Assembly: GCA_000403295.2 (NCBI GenBank)
Contig: KE159605.1
Coordinates: 128,845 to 192,844 of the forward strand
Direction of reading: 5' to 3'
DNA: 64,000 nt
Origin: Lachnospiraceae bacterium M18-1
GTDB taxonomy: Bacteria; Bacillota; Clostridia; Lachnospirales; Lachnospiraceae
The first letter of the stretch is position 1, and every line of letters starts with the position of its first letter. Below the pieces are notes generated by a model, which worked only from the letters and a program-made list of their open reading frames with translations, did no database searches and was not told where the DNA came from. The position numbers and the translations under genes are program-made. Below are positions 26,958 through 34,603 of this stretch, one piece after another.

Positions 26958-28382
26958 ATGGAGAGAAAAAACGCATGGAATTTTTATCATGAGGAAGATT
27001 TGGCGGCGGTAGGAGAACTGAGCATTCGATACCGCCGTTTTTTGGATGCAGGAAAAACGGAGAGGGAGTGTGCCGCAGAGGCTGTCCGCATGGCACGGGA
27101 GGAAGGATACCGGGATCTGTTGCAGATGGTCCATGAAGGAGAGACCTTGCGTCCCGGCGACAAGGTTTATCTCTCCTTCATGAAGAAGTCTGCCGCCTTT
27201 TTTTGGATCGGCACAGATCCTCTGGAAGAGGGGATGAACATCATCGGAGCGCACATCGATTCCCCGCGTCTGGACCTGAAACAGGTTCCCTGCTACGAGG
27301 AAGCCGGAAATGTTTACCTGGATACCCACTACTACGGCGGCATCAAAAAATACCAGTGGTTTGCGCTTCCTCTGGCGCTGCACGGGATCATCGTCAGAAA
27401 GGACGGGACATCTGTCAGCCTGTCCGTGGGCGAGAAGGAAGACGATCCGGTGTTCGTGATCACGGATTTGCTGCCCCATCTTGGCAGAGAGCGGAATGAG
27501 CAGAAGGTCAAGGATTTCTTTGACGCGGAGAAGATGGACCTGCTGATCGGAAACCAACCCGTCAGGGAGAAGGATGTAAAGCAGCATATCCTGGAGATTT
27601 TGTCTGAAACCTACCAGATTCAGGAGGAGGATTTCCTGTCTGCTGAGCTGGAGATCGTGCCGGCCGGAAGGGCGAGGGAATGCGGGATGGACCGGAGCAT
27701 GGTGCTCTCCTACGGACAGGACGACCGGAGCTGCGCCTTTGCCGCGTTGACCGCTTTGCTGGATACCGGGCATTCTTCCGGGGCTGAGATACCACGAAGG
27801 ACAGCCTGCTGTCTTCTGGTAGACAAGGAGGAGACCGGGAGCAACGGCGCCACAGGCATGAAATCTCGTTTTTTTGAAAATGCAGTGGCCGAGATCATTG
27901 CCATGACCGAAGAAGGAACAGACAGGAAGGAAACGGCGGGGGAGATCCCGTTTGACCTGCGGCTCCGGCGGGCGCTGCTGCATTCCCGGATGCTTTCTGC
28001 AGATGTGAGCGCGGCTTTTGACCCTGCTTTTGAGAAATATTATGAAAAGAAAAATTCAGCCTATCTCGGAAACGGACTGGTATTCAACAAATACAGCGGC
28101 AGCGGCGGAAAATCCGGGGCCAATGATGCCAACCCGGAATATATGGCGAAGCTCCGCCGGATCATGGAGGAGAGCCAGGTGACCATCCAGACCGCAGAGC
28201 TGGGAGCCGTAGACCAGGGAGGCGGCGGGACCATTGCCTATATCATGGCAAAATACGGGATGGAAGTGATCGACTGCGGCCTGGCGGTACTGAGTATGCA
28301 CGCCCCCTGGGAAGTGACCAGCAAGGCGGATCTGTACGAAGCTGTGAAAGGTTACAGGGCATTTTACAAAAAAATGCTTTAA
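26958..28382 (+). CDS. M18 family aminopeptidase (second of tandem pair)
   Basis: A 474-residue paralogue of the preceding protein, colinear along its full length: GAHIDSPRLDLKQVPCYEEAGNVYLDTHYYGGIKKYQW, DKEETGSNGATGMKS, SADVSAAFDP, MHAPWEVTSKADLYEA. All metal-binding residues of the family seem kept. An insertion (HSSGAEIPRR, and TDRKETAGEIPFD) makes it slightly longer. AAAGGAGCAG precedes the ATG. The two copies have diverged enough that different peptide preferences are likely. The duplication is not recent. Confidence 0.92.
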   Translation: MERKNAWNFYHEEDLAAVGELSIRYRRFLDAGKTERECAAEAVRMAREEGYRDLLQMVHEGETLRPGDKVYLSFMKKSAAFFWIGTDPLEEGMNIIGAHIDSPRLDLKQVPCYEEAGNVYLDTHYYGGIKKYQWFALPLALHGIIVRKDGTSVSLSVGEKEDDPVFVITDLLPHLGRERNEQKVKDFFDAEKMDLLIGNQPVREKDVKQHILEILSETYQIQEEDFLSAELEIVPAGRARECGMDRSMVLSYGQDDRSCAFAALTALLDTGHSSGAEIPRRTACCLLVDKEETGSNGATGMKSRFFENAVAEIIAMTEEGTDRKETAGEIPFDLRLRRALLHSRMLSADVSAAFDPAFEKYYEKKNSAYLGNGLVFNKYSGSGGKSGANDANPEYMAKLRRIMEESQVTIQTAELGAVDQGGGGTIAYIMAKYGMEVIDCGLAVLSMHAPWEVTSKADLYEAVKGYRAFYKKML

Positions 28383-28564
28383 AATCGGAAGGCATTGTGC
28401 TATAATATTGCGGAGCAGCGGTATCTGCAGGTCCAAAAGCCGGAGAAACTGGCTTGTACGTCCATTACACGGACTGTATGGGCTATCGCCGGAAACCATG
28501 TACGAGTCCATTGTGATACGGAATTTTGCAGAACTGCAAAGCATGATGAGTAGGAGGAGAAGAG

Positions 28565-28708
28565 ATGAAACACATTAAGACACTGAATACGCAGACATTG
28601 AACCATACAGTGAATAAAGGCGGATGTGGAGAATGTCAGACGTCCTGTCAGTCCGCATGCAAGACTTCCTGTACCGTGGGAAATCAGACATGCGAGCATA
28701 AAAAATAG
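28565..28708 (+). CDS. scfA: SCIFF ranthipeptide precursor
   Basis: A 47-residue peptide, MKHIKTLNTQTLNHTVNKGG then six cysteines (positions 21, 24, 28, 32, 36, 43), i.e. Six Cysteines In Forty-Five residues. The precursor is modified by its radical SAM partner, which makes thioether links between Cys and neighbouring residues. AGGAGGAGAAG precedes the ATG at ideal distance. The maturase gene follows 138 bp later after a small hairpin. SCIFF peptides are nearly universal in Clostridia and have been linked to quorum-type and metabolic control; the role here is not shown by sequence. Confidence 0.95.
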   Translation: MKHIKTLNTQTLNHTVNKGGCGECQTSCQSACKTSCTVGNQTCEHKK

Positions 28709-28740
28709 ACAGAATCTGCTGGACATGCAAGATTGTTAAG

Positions 28741-28763
28741 GCAGCGGCAGGAGTCGCTGCTTT
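28741..28763 (+). promoter_or_regulatory. Small hairpin between scfA and scfB
   Basis: GCAGCG (28741-28746) pairs with CGCTGC (28755-28760), followed by TTT. It could act as a partial terminator so that more precursor than maturase is made; this is inference. Confidence 0.45.
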
Positions 28764-28790
28764 ATCCATGTATAAACGAGAGTCACAGAC

Positions 28791-28828
28791 CCCGCAGCAA
28801 GCTGGCGGGGCATCAAAATTCTAGCGCA
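28791..28828 (+). repeat. Short dispersed repeat upstream of scfB
   Basis: CCCGCAGCAAGCTGGCGGGG followed by CATCAAAATTCTAGCGC, 19 bases before the scfB start. It matches the inverted copy at 16247-16283 and produces a spurious in-frame N-terminal extension of scfB. Confidence 0.75.
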
Positions 28829-28846
28829 GAAAGCGGGGTATCTTCA

Positions 28847-30250
28847 GTGATACATCAATACCAGAATCATGGATACAACATTGTCCTGGATGTGAACAGC
28901 GGTTCCGTCCATGTGGTGGATAAGATCGCCTATGACGTGATCGCCTGCCTGGAACGGCAGAATCCCTCCCATACCTGTGACACATTAAGCAGTCCTCTTA
29001 CTTTGGAAGACCTTCTGGAGAAACTGCCGGGATATCCGAGGGAGGAAGTGTCGGAGGTGCTGGATGCAGTGAAAGAGCTGACCAGGGCGGGACAATTATT
29101 TACCCAGGACATTTATGAGGATTATATAGACGAAGTGAAGCAGCGCAAGACAGTGGTCAAGGCATTGTGCCTCCATATTGCCCATGACTGCAACCTTGCC
29201 TGCAAGTATTGTTTTGCAGAGGAAGGGGAATACCACGGGCGGCGCGCCATGATGTCCCCGGAGGTAGGCAGGAAGGCGCTGGACTTCCTGGTTCAAAATT
29301 CGGGGAACAGGCACAATCTGGAGGTGGATTTCTTCGGAGGCGAGCCGCTCATGAACTGGAAGACAGTGAAAGAGCTGGTAGCCTATGGAAGAGACCTGGA
29401 GCAGCAGTATGACAAGCATTTCCGGTTTACGCTGACCACCAACGGAGTATTGCTCAATGAGGAGGTACAGGAGTTTGTCAACCGGGAGATGGACAATGTG
29501 GTGCTGAGTCTGGACGGGAGAAAGGAGATCAATGACCGGATGCGGCCCTTCCCGGGCGGCAGCGGCAGCTACGATCTGATCGTTCCCAAGTTCCAGAGGC
29601 TGGCGGAGAGCCGGAATCAGGAAAAATATTACATTCGCGGTACATTTACCAGAGAAAACCTGGATTTTTCCAAAGATGTGATGCACTATGTGGATCTGGG
29701 CTTTCAGCAGATATCTATCGAGCCTGTAGTCGGCGAGGATACCGATCCGTACGCTATTCAGGAGAGTGACCTGGCCCGGATTTTCGAGGAGTATGATAGG
29801 CTGGCTGAGAAGATCATCGAGTATGAGCGGAAGGGAAAGGGATTCCAGTTCTTTCACTTTATGATCGACCTGGAAGGCGGCCCATGCGTGGCAAAGAGAC
29901 TGTCCGGATGCGGTTCCGGCACGGAATATCTGGCGGTAACTCCCTGGGGGGATCTGTATCCCTGCCACCAGTTTGTGGGGGATGAGAAGTTCCTTATGGG
30001 AAATGTTGCAGACGGCATCACCCGGCCGGAGATTGCCGGAGAATTTCGCAGCTGCAGCGTTTATTCCAAGGAAAAATGCAGAAAGTGCTTTGCGCGTTTT
30101 TACTGCAGCGGGGGTTGTATGGCAAATTCTTACAAATTCCATCATACCATCCACGACACCTATGATGTGAGCTGCGAGATGGAACGCAAGAGAGTGGAAT
30201 GTGCCATTATGATCAAGGCAGCTCTGGCAGATCACGCAGAGGATGCATAA
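28847..30250 (+). CDS. scfB: SCIFF maturase, radical SAM/SPASM enzyme
   Basis: Thioether-forming radical SAM enzyme that matures ScfA. The 467-residue protein starts with a peptide-recognition (RRE-like) domain, then the radical SAM cluster C115xxxC119xxC122 in HDCNLACKYCFAEEGEYHG, the GGEPLMNW and SIEPVVGED strands, and a C-terminal SPASM domain (SGCGSGTEYLAVTPWGDLYPC ... CRKCFARFYCSGGCMANS) binding auxiliary Fe-S clusters. The start is GTG 28847 (IHQYQNHGYNIVLD follows, as in relatives); the frame is open to 28733 only because of repeat DNA. A GCGGGG lies about 10 nt upstream. secDF follows 28 bp later. Confidence 0.95.
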   Translation: MIHQYQNHGYNIVLDVNSGSVHVVDKIAYDVIACLERQNPSHTCDTLSSPLTLEDLLEKLPGYPREEVSEVLDAVKELTRAGQLFTQDIYEDYIDEVKQRKTVVKALCLHIAHDCNLACKYCFAEEGEYHGRRAMMSPEVGRKALDFLVQNSGNRHNLEVDFFGGEPLMNWKTVKELVAYGRDLEQQYDKHFRFTLTTNGVLLNEEVQEFVNREMDNVVLSLDGRKEINDRMRPFPGGSGSYDLIVPKFQRLAESRNQEKYYIRGTFTRENLDFSKDVMHYVDLGFQQISIEPVVGEDTDPYAIQESDLARIFEEYDRLAEKIIEYERKGKGFQFFHFMIDLEGGPCVAKRLSGCGSGTEYLAVTPWGDLYPCHQFVGDEKFLMGNVADGITRPEIAGEFRSCSVYSKEKCRKCFARFYCSGGCMANSYKFHHTIHDTYDVSCEMERKRVECAIMIKAALADHAEDA

Positions 30251-30278
30251 GAGAAAGTAATAGAAAGGAAAAAAAGAC

Positions 30279-32531
30279 ATGAAAAAAAGTAAAGGCATTA
30301 TCAGCCTGCTCCTGATCGCAGTCCTGATCGGTCTGCTGGGATTTACGACCGCAGTCGGGTTTGGAAAGGGCGGTTCAGGTGCGGCAAGGAATATCAAGCT
30401 GGGCCTGGATCTGGAAGGTGGTGTCAGCATTACCTACCAGGTAAAGGGCGGCACTCCGTCGGCTGAGGATATGGCAGACACGATTTATAAGCTGCAGCGC
30501 CGTGTGGAGCAGTACAGCACGGAAGCAACCGTATACCAGGAGGGTGAGGACCGGATCAGCATCGAGATTCCGGGCGTGACCAATGCCAATGAGATCCTTG
30601 ATGAGCTGGGACAGCCGGGCTCCCTGTATTTTATTGCGGAGACAGACAGCGAGGGAGAGGAAAACTATACTTATCAAGACGGTGATTATGTTTTAAATAA
30701 GACCATCGAAGAGATGCTCGAGAAGGATGGCTCGATCGTACTTACCGGTACGGATGTGAAGAGCGCTTCCGCGGAGGTGCACACAAACGAACTGACTAAT
30801 GCAAACCAAAATGTGGTTTCTCTGGAGATGACTCCGGAAGGGACAAAGAAGTTTGCAGAGGCTACCAAAAGGGCATATAAGGCAGAGGAAAGCATCGGAA
30901 TCTACTATGACGGTGAATTTATCAGCGTACCCAATGTCAATGCGGAAATCAAGGACGGCCAGGCGATCATCGAGGGAAGCATGAGCTTCGAGGAGGCGGA
31001 GAGGATCTCTTCCACCATCCGGATCGGCGGACTGAGCCTGGAACTGGAAGAACTGCGTTCCAACGTAGTAGGCGCACAGCTTGGAGAAGAAGCTATCAGC
31101 ACCAGCCTGAAGGCCGGGGCTATCGGACTTGCCATCGTATTTATCTTCATGTGCGTGGCATATCTGCTTCCCGGATTTGCATCCAGCCTTGCGCTGCTGA
31201 TCTATACGGGACTGATCCTTGTCCTGCTGAATGCATTTGATATCACACTGACCCTGCCGGGTATCGCAGGTATCATCCTGGGTATCGGTATGGCAGTGGA
31301 TGCCAACGTGATTATCTTCGCCAGAGTCCGGGAGGAGCTGGGGGAAGGAAGGAGTGTGAAAAATTCCTTAAATGCTGGATTCCAGAAGGCCATGTCTGCC
31401 ATCCTGGACGGCAATATCACCACACTGATCGCAGCATTTGTCCTGCAGTGGCTGGGAAGCGGTACCGTAAAAGGCTTTGCGCAGACACTGGCAATGGGTA
31501 TCGTGGTATCCATGTTCACGGCGCTGGTGATCACCAGGATCATCATTTATTCCTTCTACGCAGTGGGAATCCGTGACAAGAAATTCTACGGACATGCGAA
31601 GAAGACGGAACAGGCATCGGTCAATTTCCTTGGAAAGAGAAAGCTGTTCTTTGGGATTTCCGTTCTGCTGATCGCGGCAGGATTTGCATTTATGGGGATC
31701 AACGGCGCACAGGGGAAAGGCGTGATGAATTACAGCCTGGAGTTTAAGGGCGGTACGTCTACAAACGTGACCTTTGACAAGGAATATACATTAGAAGAGA
31801 TCGACCAGGAGATCGTTCCTGTGATCGAAGATGTAACCGGGGATAACAATGTACAGGTACAGAAGGTGGAAGGCACCAGCCAGGTGATCTTCAAGACCCA
31901 GACGCTGGATCTGAATAAGCGCGAAGCCTTCAACACGGCAATGATTGATATCTTCCATGCCGATGAAGCGAAGATCGCGACAGAAAATATCAGCGCGACT
32001 GTCAGCTCCGAGATGCGGCAGGATGCCATTGTAGCGGTGATCGTTGCCACAATCTGTATGCTGCTGTACATCTGGTTCCGGTTTAAGGATATCCGTTTTG
32101 CCACCAGTGCGGTCGTTGCACTTCTCCACGACGTGCTGGTTGTGCTGGCATTCTATGTGGTTGCAAGGGTTTCCGTAGGAAATACCTTTATCGCATGTAT
32201 GCTGACTATCGTTGGTTATTCGATCAACGCCACCATTGTCATTTTCGACCGGATCCGTGAGGAGATGCGCACGAAGAAAAAGAGCGAGAGCTTAGATCAG
32301 CTGGTAAACCGCTGTATCACCCGGACGCTGACGAGAAGTATCTACACCTCCCTGACGACTTTTGTCATGGTGCTGGTACTGTTTATCATGGGAGTCAGCT
32401 CCATCAAGGAATTTGCCCTGCCGCTGATGGTTGGTATCATATGCGGTGCATATTCTTCCGTATGTATCACGGGCGCGCTGTGGTATATTATGAAGACCCG
32501 CGATGGCAAGAAGGCTGAAACAGCAAAATAA
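30279..32531 (+). CDS. secDF: Protein translocase subunit SecDF (fused)
   Basis: Accessory Sec membrane complex that uses the proton gradient to help pull proteins outward. SecD and SecF are fused in 750 residues. SecD half: N-terminal span, large external P1 region (DLEGGVSITYQVKGG ... RVEQYSTEATVYQEGEDRISIEIPG), then five spans with GMAVDANVIIFARVREEL. SecF half begins about residue 450 and repeats the pattern with YSINATIVIFDRIREE. The two conserved Asp/Arg signatures are intact. GAAAGGAAAAAAAG precedes the ATG. It follows scfB with only 28 bp, as often in Clostridia. Confidence 0.95.
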   Translation: MKKSKGIISLLLIAVLIGLLGFTTAVGFGKGGSGAARNIKLGLDLEGGVSITYQVKGGTPSAEDMADTIYKLQRRVEQYSTEATVYQEGEDRISIEIPGVTNANEILDELGQPGSLYFIAETDSEGEENYTYQDGDYVLNKTIEEMLEKDGSIVLTGTDVKSASAEVHTNELTNANQNVVSLEMTPEGTKKFAEATKRAYKAEESIGIYYDGEFISVPNVNAEIKDGQAIIEGSMSFEEAERISSTIRIGGLSLELEELRSNVVGAQLGEEAISTSLKAGAIGLAIVFIFMCVAYLLPGFASSLALLIYTGLILVLLNAFDITLTLPGIAGIILGIGMAVDANVIIFARVREELGEGRSVKNSLNAGFQKAMSAILDGNITTLIAAFVLQWLGSGTVKGFAQTLAMGIVVSMFTALVITRIIIYSFYAVGIRDKKFYGHAKKTEQASVNFLGKRKLFFGISVLLIAAGFAFMGINGAQGKGVMNYSLEFKGGTSTNVTFDKEYTLEEIDQEIVPVIEDVTGDNNVQVQKVEGTSQVIFKTQTLDLNKREAFNTAMIDIFHADEAKIATENISATVSSEMRQDAIVAVIVATICMLLYIWFRFKDIRFATSAVVALLHDVLVVLAFYVVARVSVGNTFIACMLTIVGYSINATIVIFDRIREEMRTKKKSESLDQLVNRCITRTLTRSIYTSLTTFVMVLVLFIMGVSSIKEFALPLMVGIICGAYSSVCITGALWYIMKTRDGKKAETAK

Positions 32532-32545
32532 TATTTGACATTACT

Positions 32546-32597
32546 GTAACTGTTCAGGGCAGAGGTGCGGACACAGCCGTGAGGATTCTGAACAGAT
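32546..32597 (+). repeat. Palindromic repeat with ACTGTTCAG core (after secDF)
   Basis: GTAACTGTTCAG (about 32547-32558) and CTGAACAGATAT (about 32588-32599) form an imperfect stem like those at 10009 and 13994. Confidence 0.6.
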
Positions 32598-32623
32598 ATA
32601 GATGTATTGACTAAAAGGGACAG

Positions 32624-32671
32624 GCTGTCTCCTTCCATTTATGAACAGGAGGGAGACAGCTTCTTTGTTTT
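32624..32671 (+). terminator. Rho-independent terminator after secDF
   Basis: GCTGTCTCCTTCC (32624-32636) pairs with GGAGGGAGACAGC (32648-32660) with one G-T pair, followed by TTCTTTGTTTT. It ends the scfA-scfB-secDF region. Confidence 0.8.
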
Positions 32672-32706
32672 GCATTGTAATATAGAAGAAAGGGAAGAAT
32701 CATATC

Positions 32707-34419
32707 ATGGAAAAATGGTTTGTAACGATGAAAAAAGCTGACTTTAATGAGATTGCCGCAAAATATCACATTTCTCCAATTCTTGCCAGGCTGATCCGCA
32801 ACCGTGATGTGGCAGAGGACGCCCAGATTGACCGTTATCTGAACGGGACGGCAGCGGACTTGTACGACGGAATGGGGATGAAGGACATGGACAGGGCCGT
32901 GGAGATCCTAAAAGAAAAGATCCGGGAGCATGCGCCGATCCGGGTGATCGGAGATTATGATATCGACGGGGTCAACGCCTCTTACATTCTCCAGAAAGGC
33001 TTGTCCGGGCTGGGAGCAGTGGTGGACACGGATATTCCGGACCGGATCCGGGACGGCTTCGGACTGAACAAGATGCTGGTCGACAAGGCGCTGGAGGACG
33101 GGATCGATACGATCATCACCTGTGACAATGGGATTGCCGCTTCTGATGAGATCGCATACGGGAAGGATCAGGGGCTGACGATCATCGTTACTGACCATCA
33201 TGAGATCCCTTACCTGGAAACCGGGGAGGGGAGGAACTACCAGATGCCCCCGGCGGACGCGGTGGTGGATCCCCACCGCCCGGACTGTGAGTACCCCTTT
33301 AAAGGGCTGTGCGGTGCGGCGGTTGCCTATAAACTGGTGGAGGCTCTCTATCGTGCAATGGAAAAGGATCTGTCTGGAATCCGGCATCTGATGGAGCATG
33401 TGGCAATTGCCACAGTAGGGGATGTGATGGACCTCCAGGGGGAAAACAGGATTTTCGTGAAAATCGGTCTGAACATGCTGAAAAGCACCCGGAATGCAGG
33501 TCTGAAAGCGCTCATAGAATGTACAGGAGTTCCGGCAGACAGGATCAGCGCCTACCACATCGGATTTGTGCTGGGACCCTGCATCAATGCCAGCGGCAGG
33601 CTGGATACGGCCAAGCGTGCCCTGGCCCTTTTCAACGCGGAGGATGCGCAGGAAGCGCTGAGGCTTGCGGAGGAATTGAAGGAATTGAACGACAGCCGCA
33701 AGGATATGACGGAACAGGGTGTGGAACAGGCGGTGGAGATGATTGAAAACTCCTCCCTGAAAGAGGATAAGGTCCTGGTGATCTATCTGCCGGACTGCCA
33801 TGAGAGCATCGCCGGGATCATCGCCGGACGCATCAGGGAGCGGTATTACCGCCCGGTCTTTGTGCTGACCTCCGCGGAGGAAGGAGTGAAAGGCTCTGGA
33901 CGCTCCATTGAGAGCTACCACATGTTTGAGGAAATGAGCCGGTGCCGGGAGCTGTTTACCAGGTTCGGAGGACATAAACTGGCGGCCGGACTGTCTCTGC
34001 CCGAGGAAAATGTGGATGTATTCCGGAAGCAGATTAATGAGCTGTCGGGATTGACAGAGGAAGATCTGATCGAAAAGGTATCGATTGACATGCAGCTTCC
34101 GCTGGCGTATTTATCCCAAAAGCTGGTGGAAGAGCTGGAGCTTTTGGAGCCCTTTGGAAAGGGGAATCCCAAGCCGTTGTTTGTGGAGAAAGGCCTGCGG
34201 GTGATCTCCCCAAGGATTGTGGGAACGAACCAGAATGTACTGAAATTCCAGATGGAGGACGCCAGGGGACTTCGGATGGATGCGGTGTATTTTGGGGATG
34301 TCCGGGCGTGCATGGAGTATATGAAACAGAAAAACAAGATGGCGTTTACATATTATCCGTCGGTGAATGAGTATATGGGGAGAAAACGTCTGCAGATCAC
34401 GGTAGTGCATTACCGGTAG
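32707..34419 (+). CDS. recJ: Single-stranded-DNA-specific exonuclease RecJ
   Basis: 5'-3' exonuclease of recombination and mismatch repair. The 570-residue protein has the DHH phosphoesterase motifs: I GDYDIDG (residues 82-88), II TCDNG, III VTDHHE (about 160), IV VVDPHRPDCEYPFKGLCGAAVAYK, and the DHHA1 region GRSIESYHMFEEMSRCRELFTRFGGHKLAAG. The C-terminal OB fold follows (GNPKPLFVEKGLRV ... LQITVVHYR). It is at the short end for the family. GAAAGGGAAG precedes the ATG. The order recJ, relA, MBL hydrolase, hemZ is typical of Clostridia. Confidence 0.94.
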   Translation: MEKWFVTMKKADFNEIAAKYHISPILARLIRNRDVAEDAQIDRYLNGTAADLYDGMGMKDMDRAVEILKEKIREHAPIRVIGDYDIDGVNASYILQKGLSGLGAVVDTDIPDRIRDGFGLNKMLVDKALEDGIDTIITCDNGIAASDEIAYGKDQGLTIIVTDHHEIPYLETGEGRNYQMPPADAVVDPHRPDCEYPFKGLCGAAVAYKLVEALYRAMEKDLSGIRHLMEHVAIATVGDVMDLQGENRIFVKIGLNMLKSTRNAGLKALIECTGVPADRISAYHIGFVLGPCINASGRLDTAKRALALFNAEDAQEALRLAEELKELNDSRKDMTEQGVEQAVEMIENSSLKEDKVLVIYLPDCHESIAGIIAGRIRERYYRPVFVLTSAEEGVKGSGRSIESYHMFEEMSRCRELFTRFGGHKLAAGLSLPEENVDVFRKQINELSGLTEEDLIEKVSIDMQLPLAYLSQKLVEELELLEPFGKGNPKPLFVEKGLRVISPRIVGTNQNVLKFQMEDARGLRMDAVYFGDVRACMEYMKQKNKMAFTYYPSVNEYMGRKRLQITVVHYR

Positions 34420-34483
34420 AAGGAAGATCACGGATCTGCCGGAAATCCGTATAGAAATACCGACAAAAATCGAAAATCACGGC

Positions 34484-34511
34484 TTTACAATCTGAAAAAA
34501 AATGTTATACT
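34484..34511 (+). promoter_or_regulatory. Sigma-A promoter for relA
   Basis: TTTACA at 34484-34489, a 16-nt spacer and TATACT at 34506-34511, about 93 nt before the relA start. A GC-rich imperfect repeat (CTGAGTATGCCCGGCC ... GGCACGCTCAG) lies in the leader. Confidence 0.6.
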
Positions 34512-34603
34512 TAAAGTTATATTTTGTTTAGAAAGAGCAGCCTGAGTATGCCCGGCCGGAGCTGGGACACAGGCACGCTCAGGAAAGGAAGTGGGGAATT
34601 GAT

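Noticed and set aside
28733..28846. Longer N-terminus of the SCIFF maturase
   Set aside because: It runs through the same dispersed repeat; GTG 28847 gives the family N-terminus IHQYQNHGYNIVLD.
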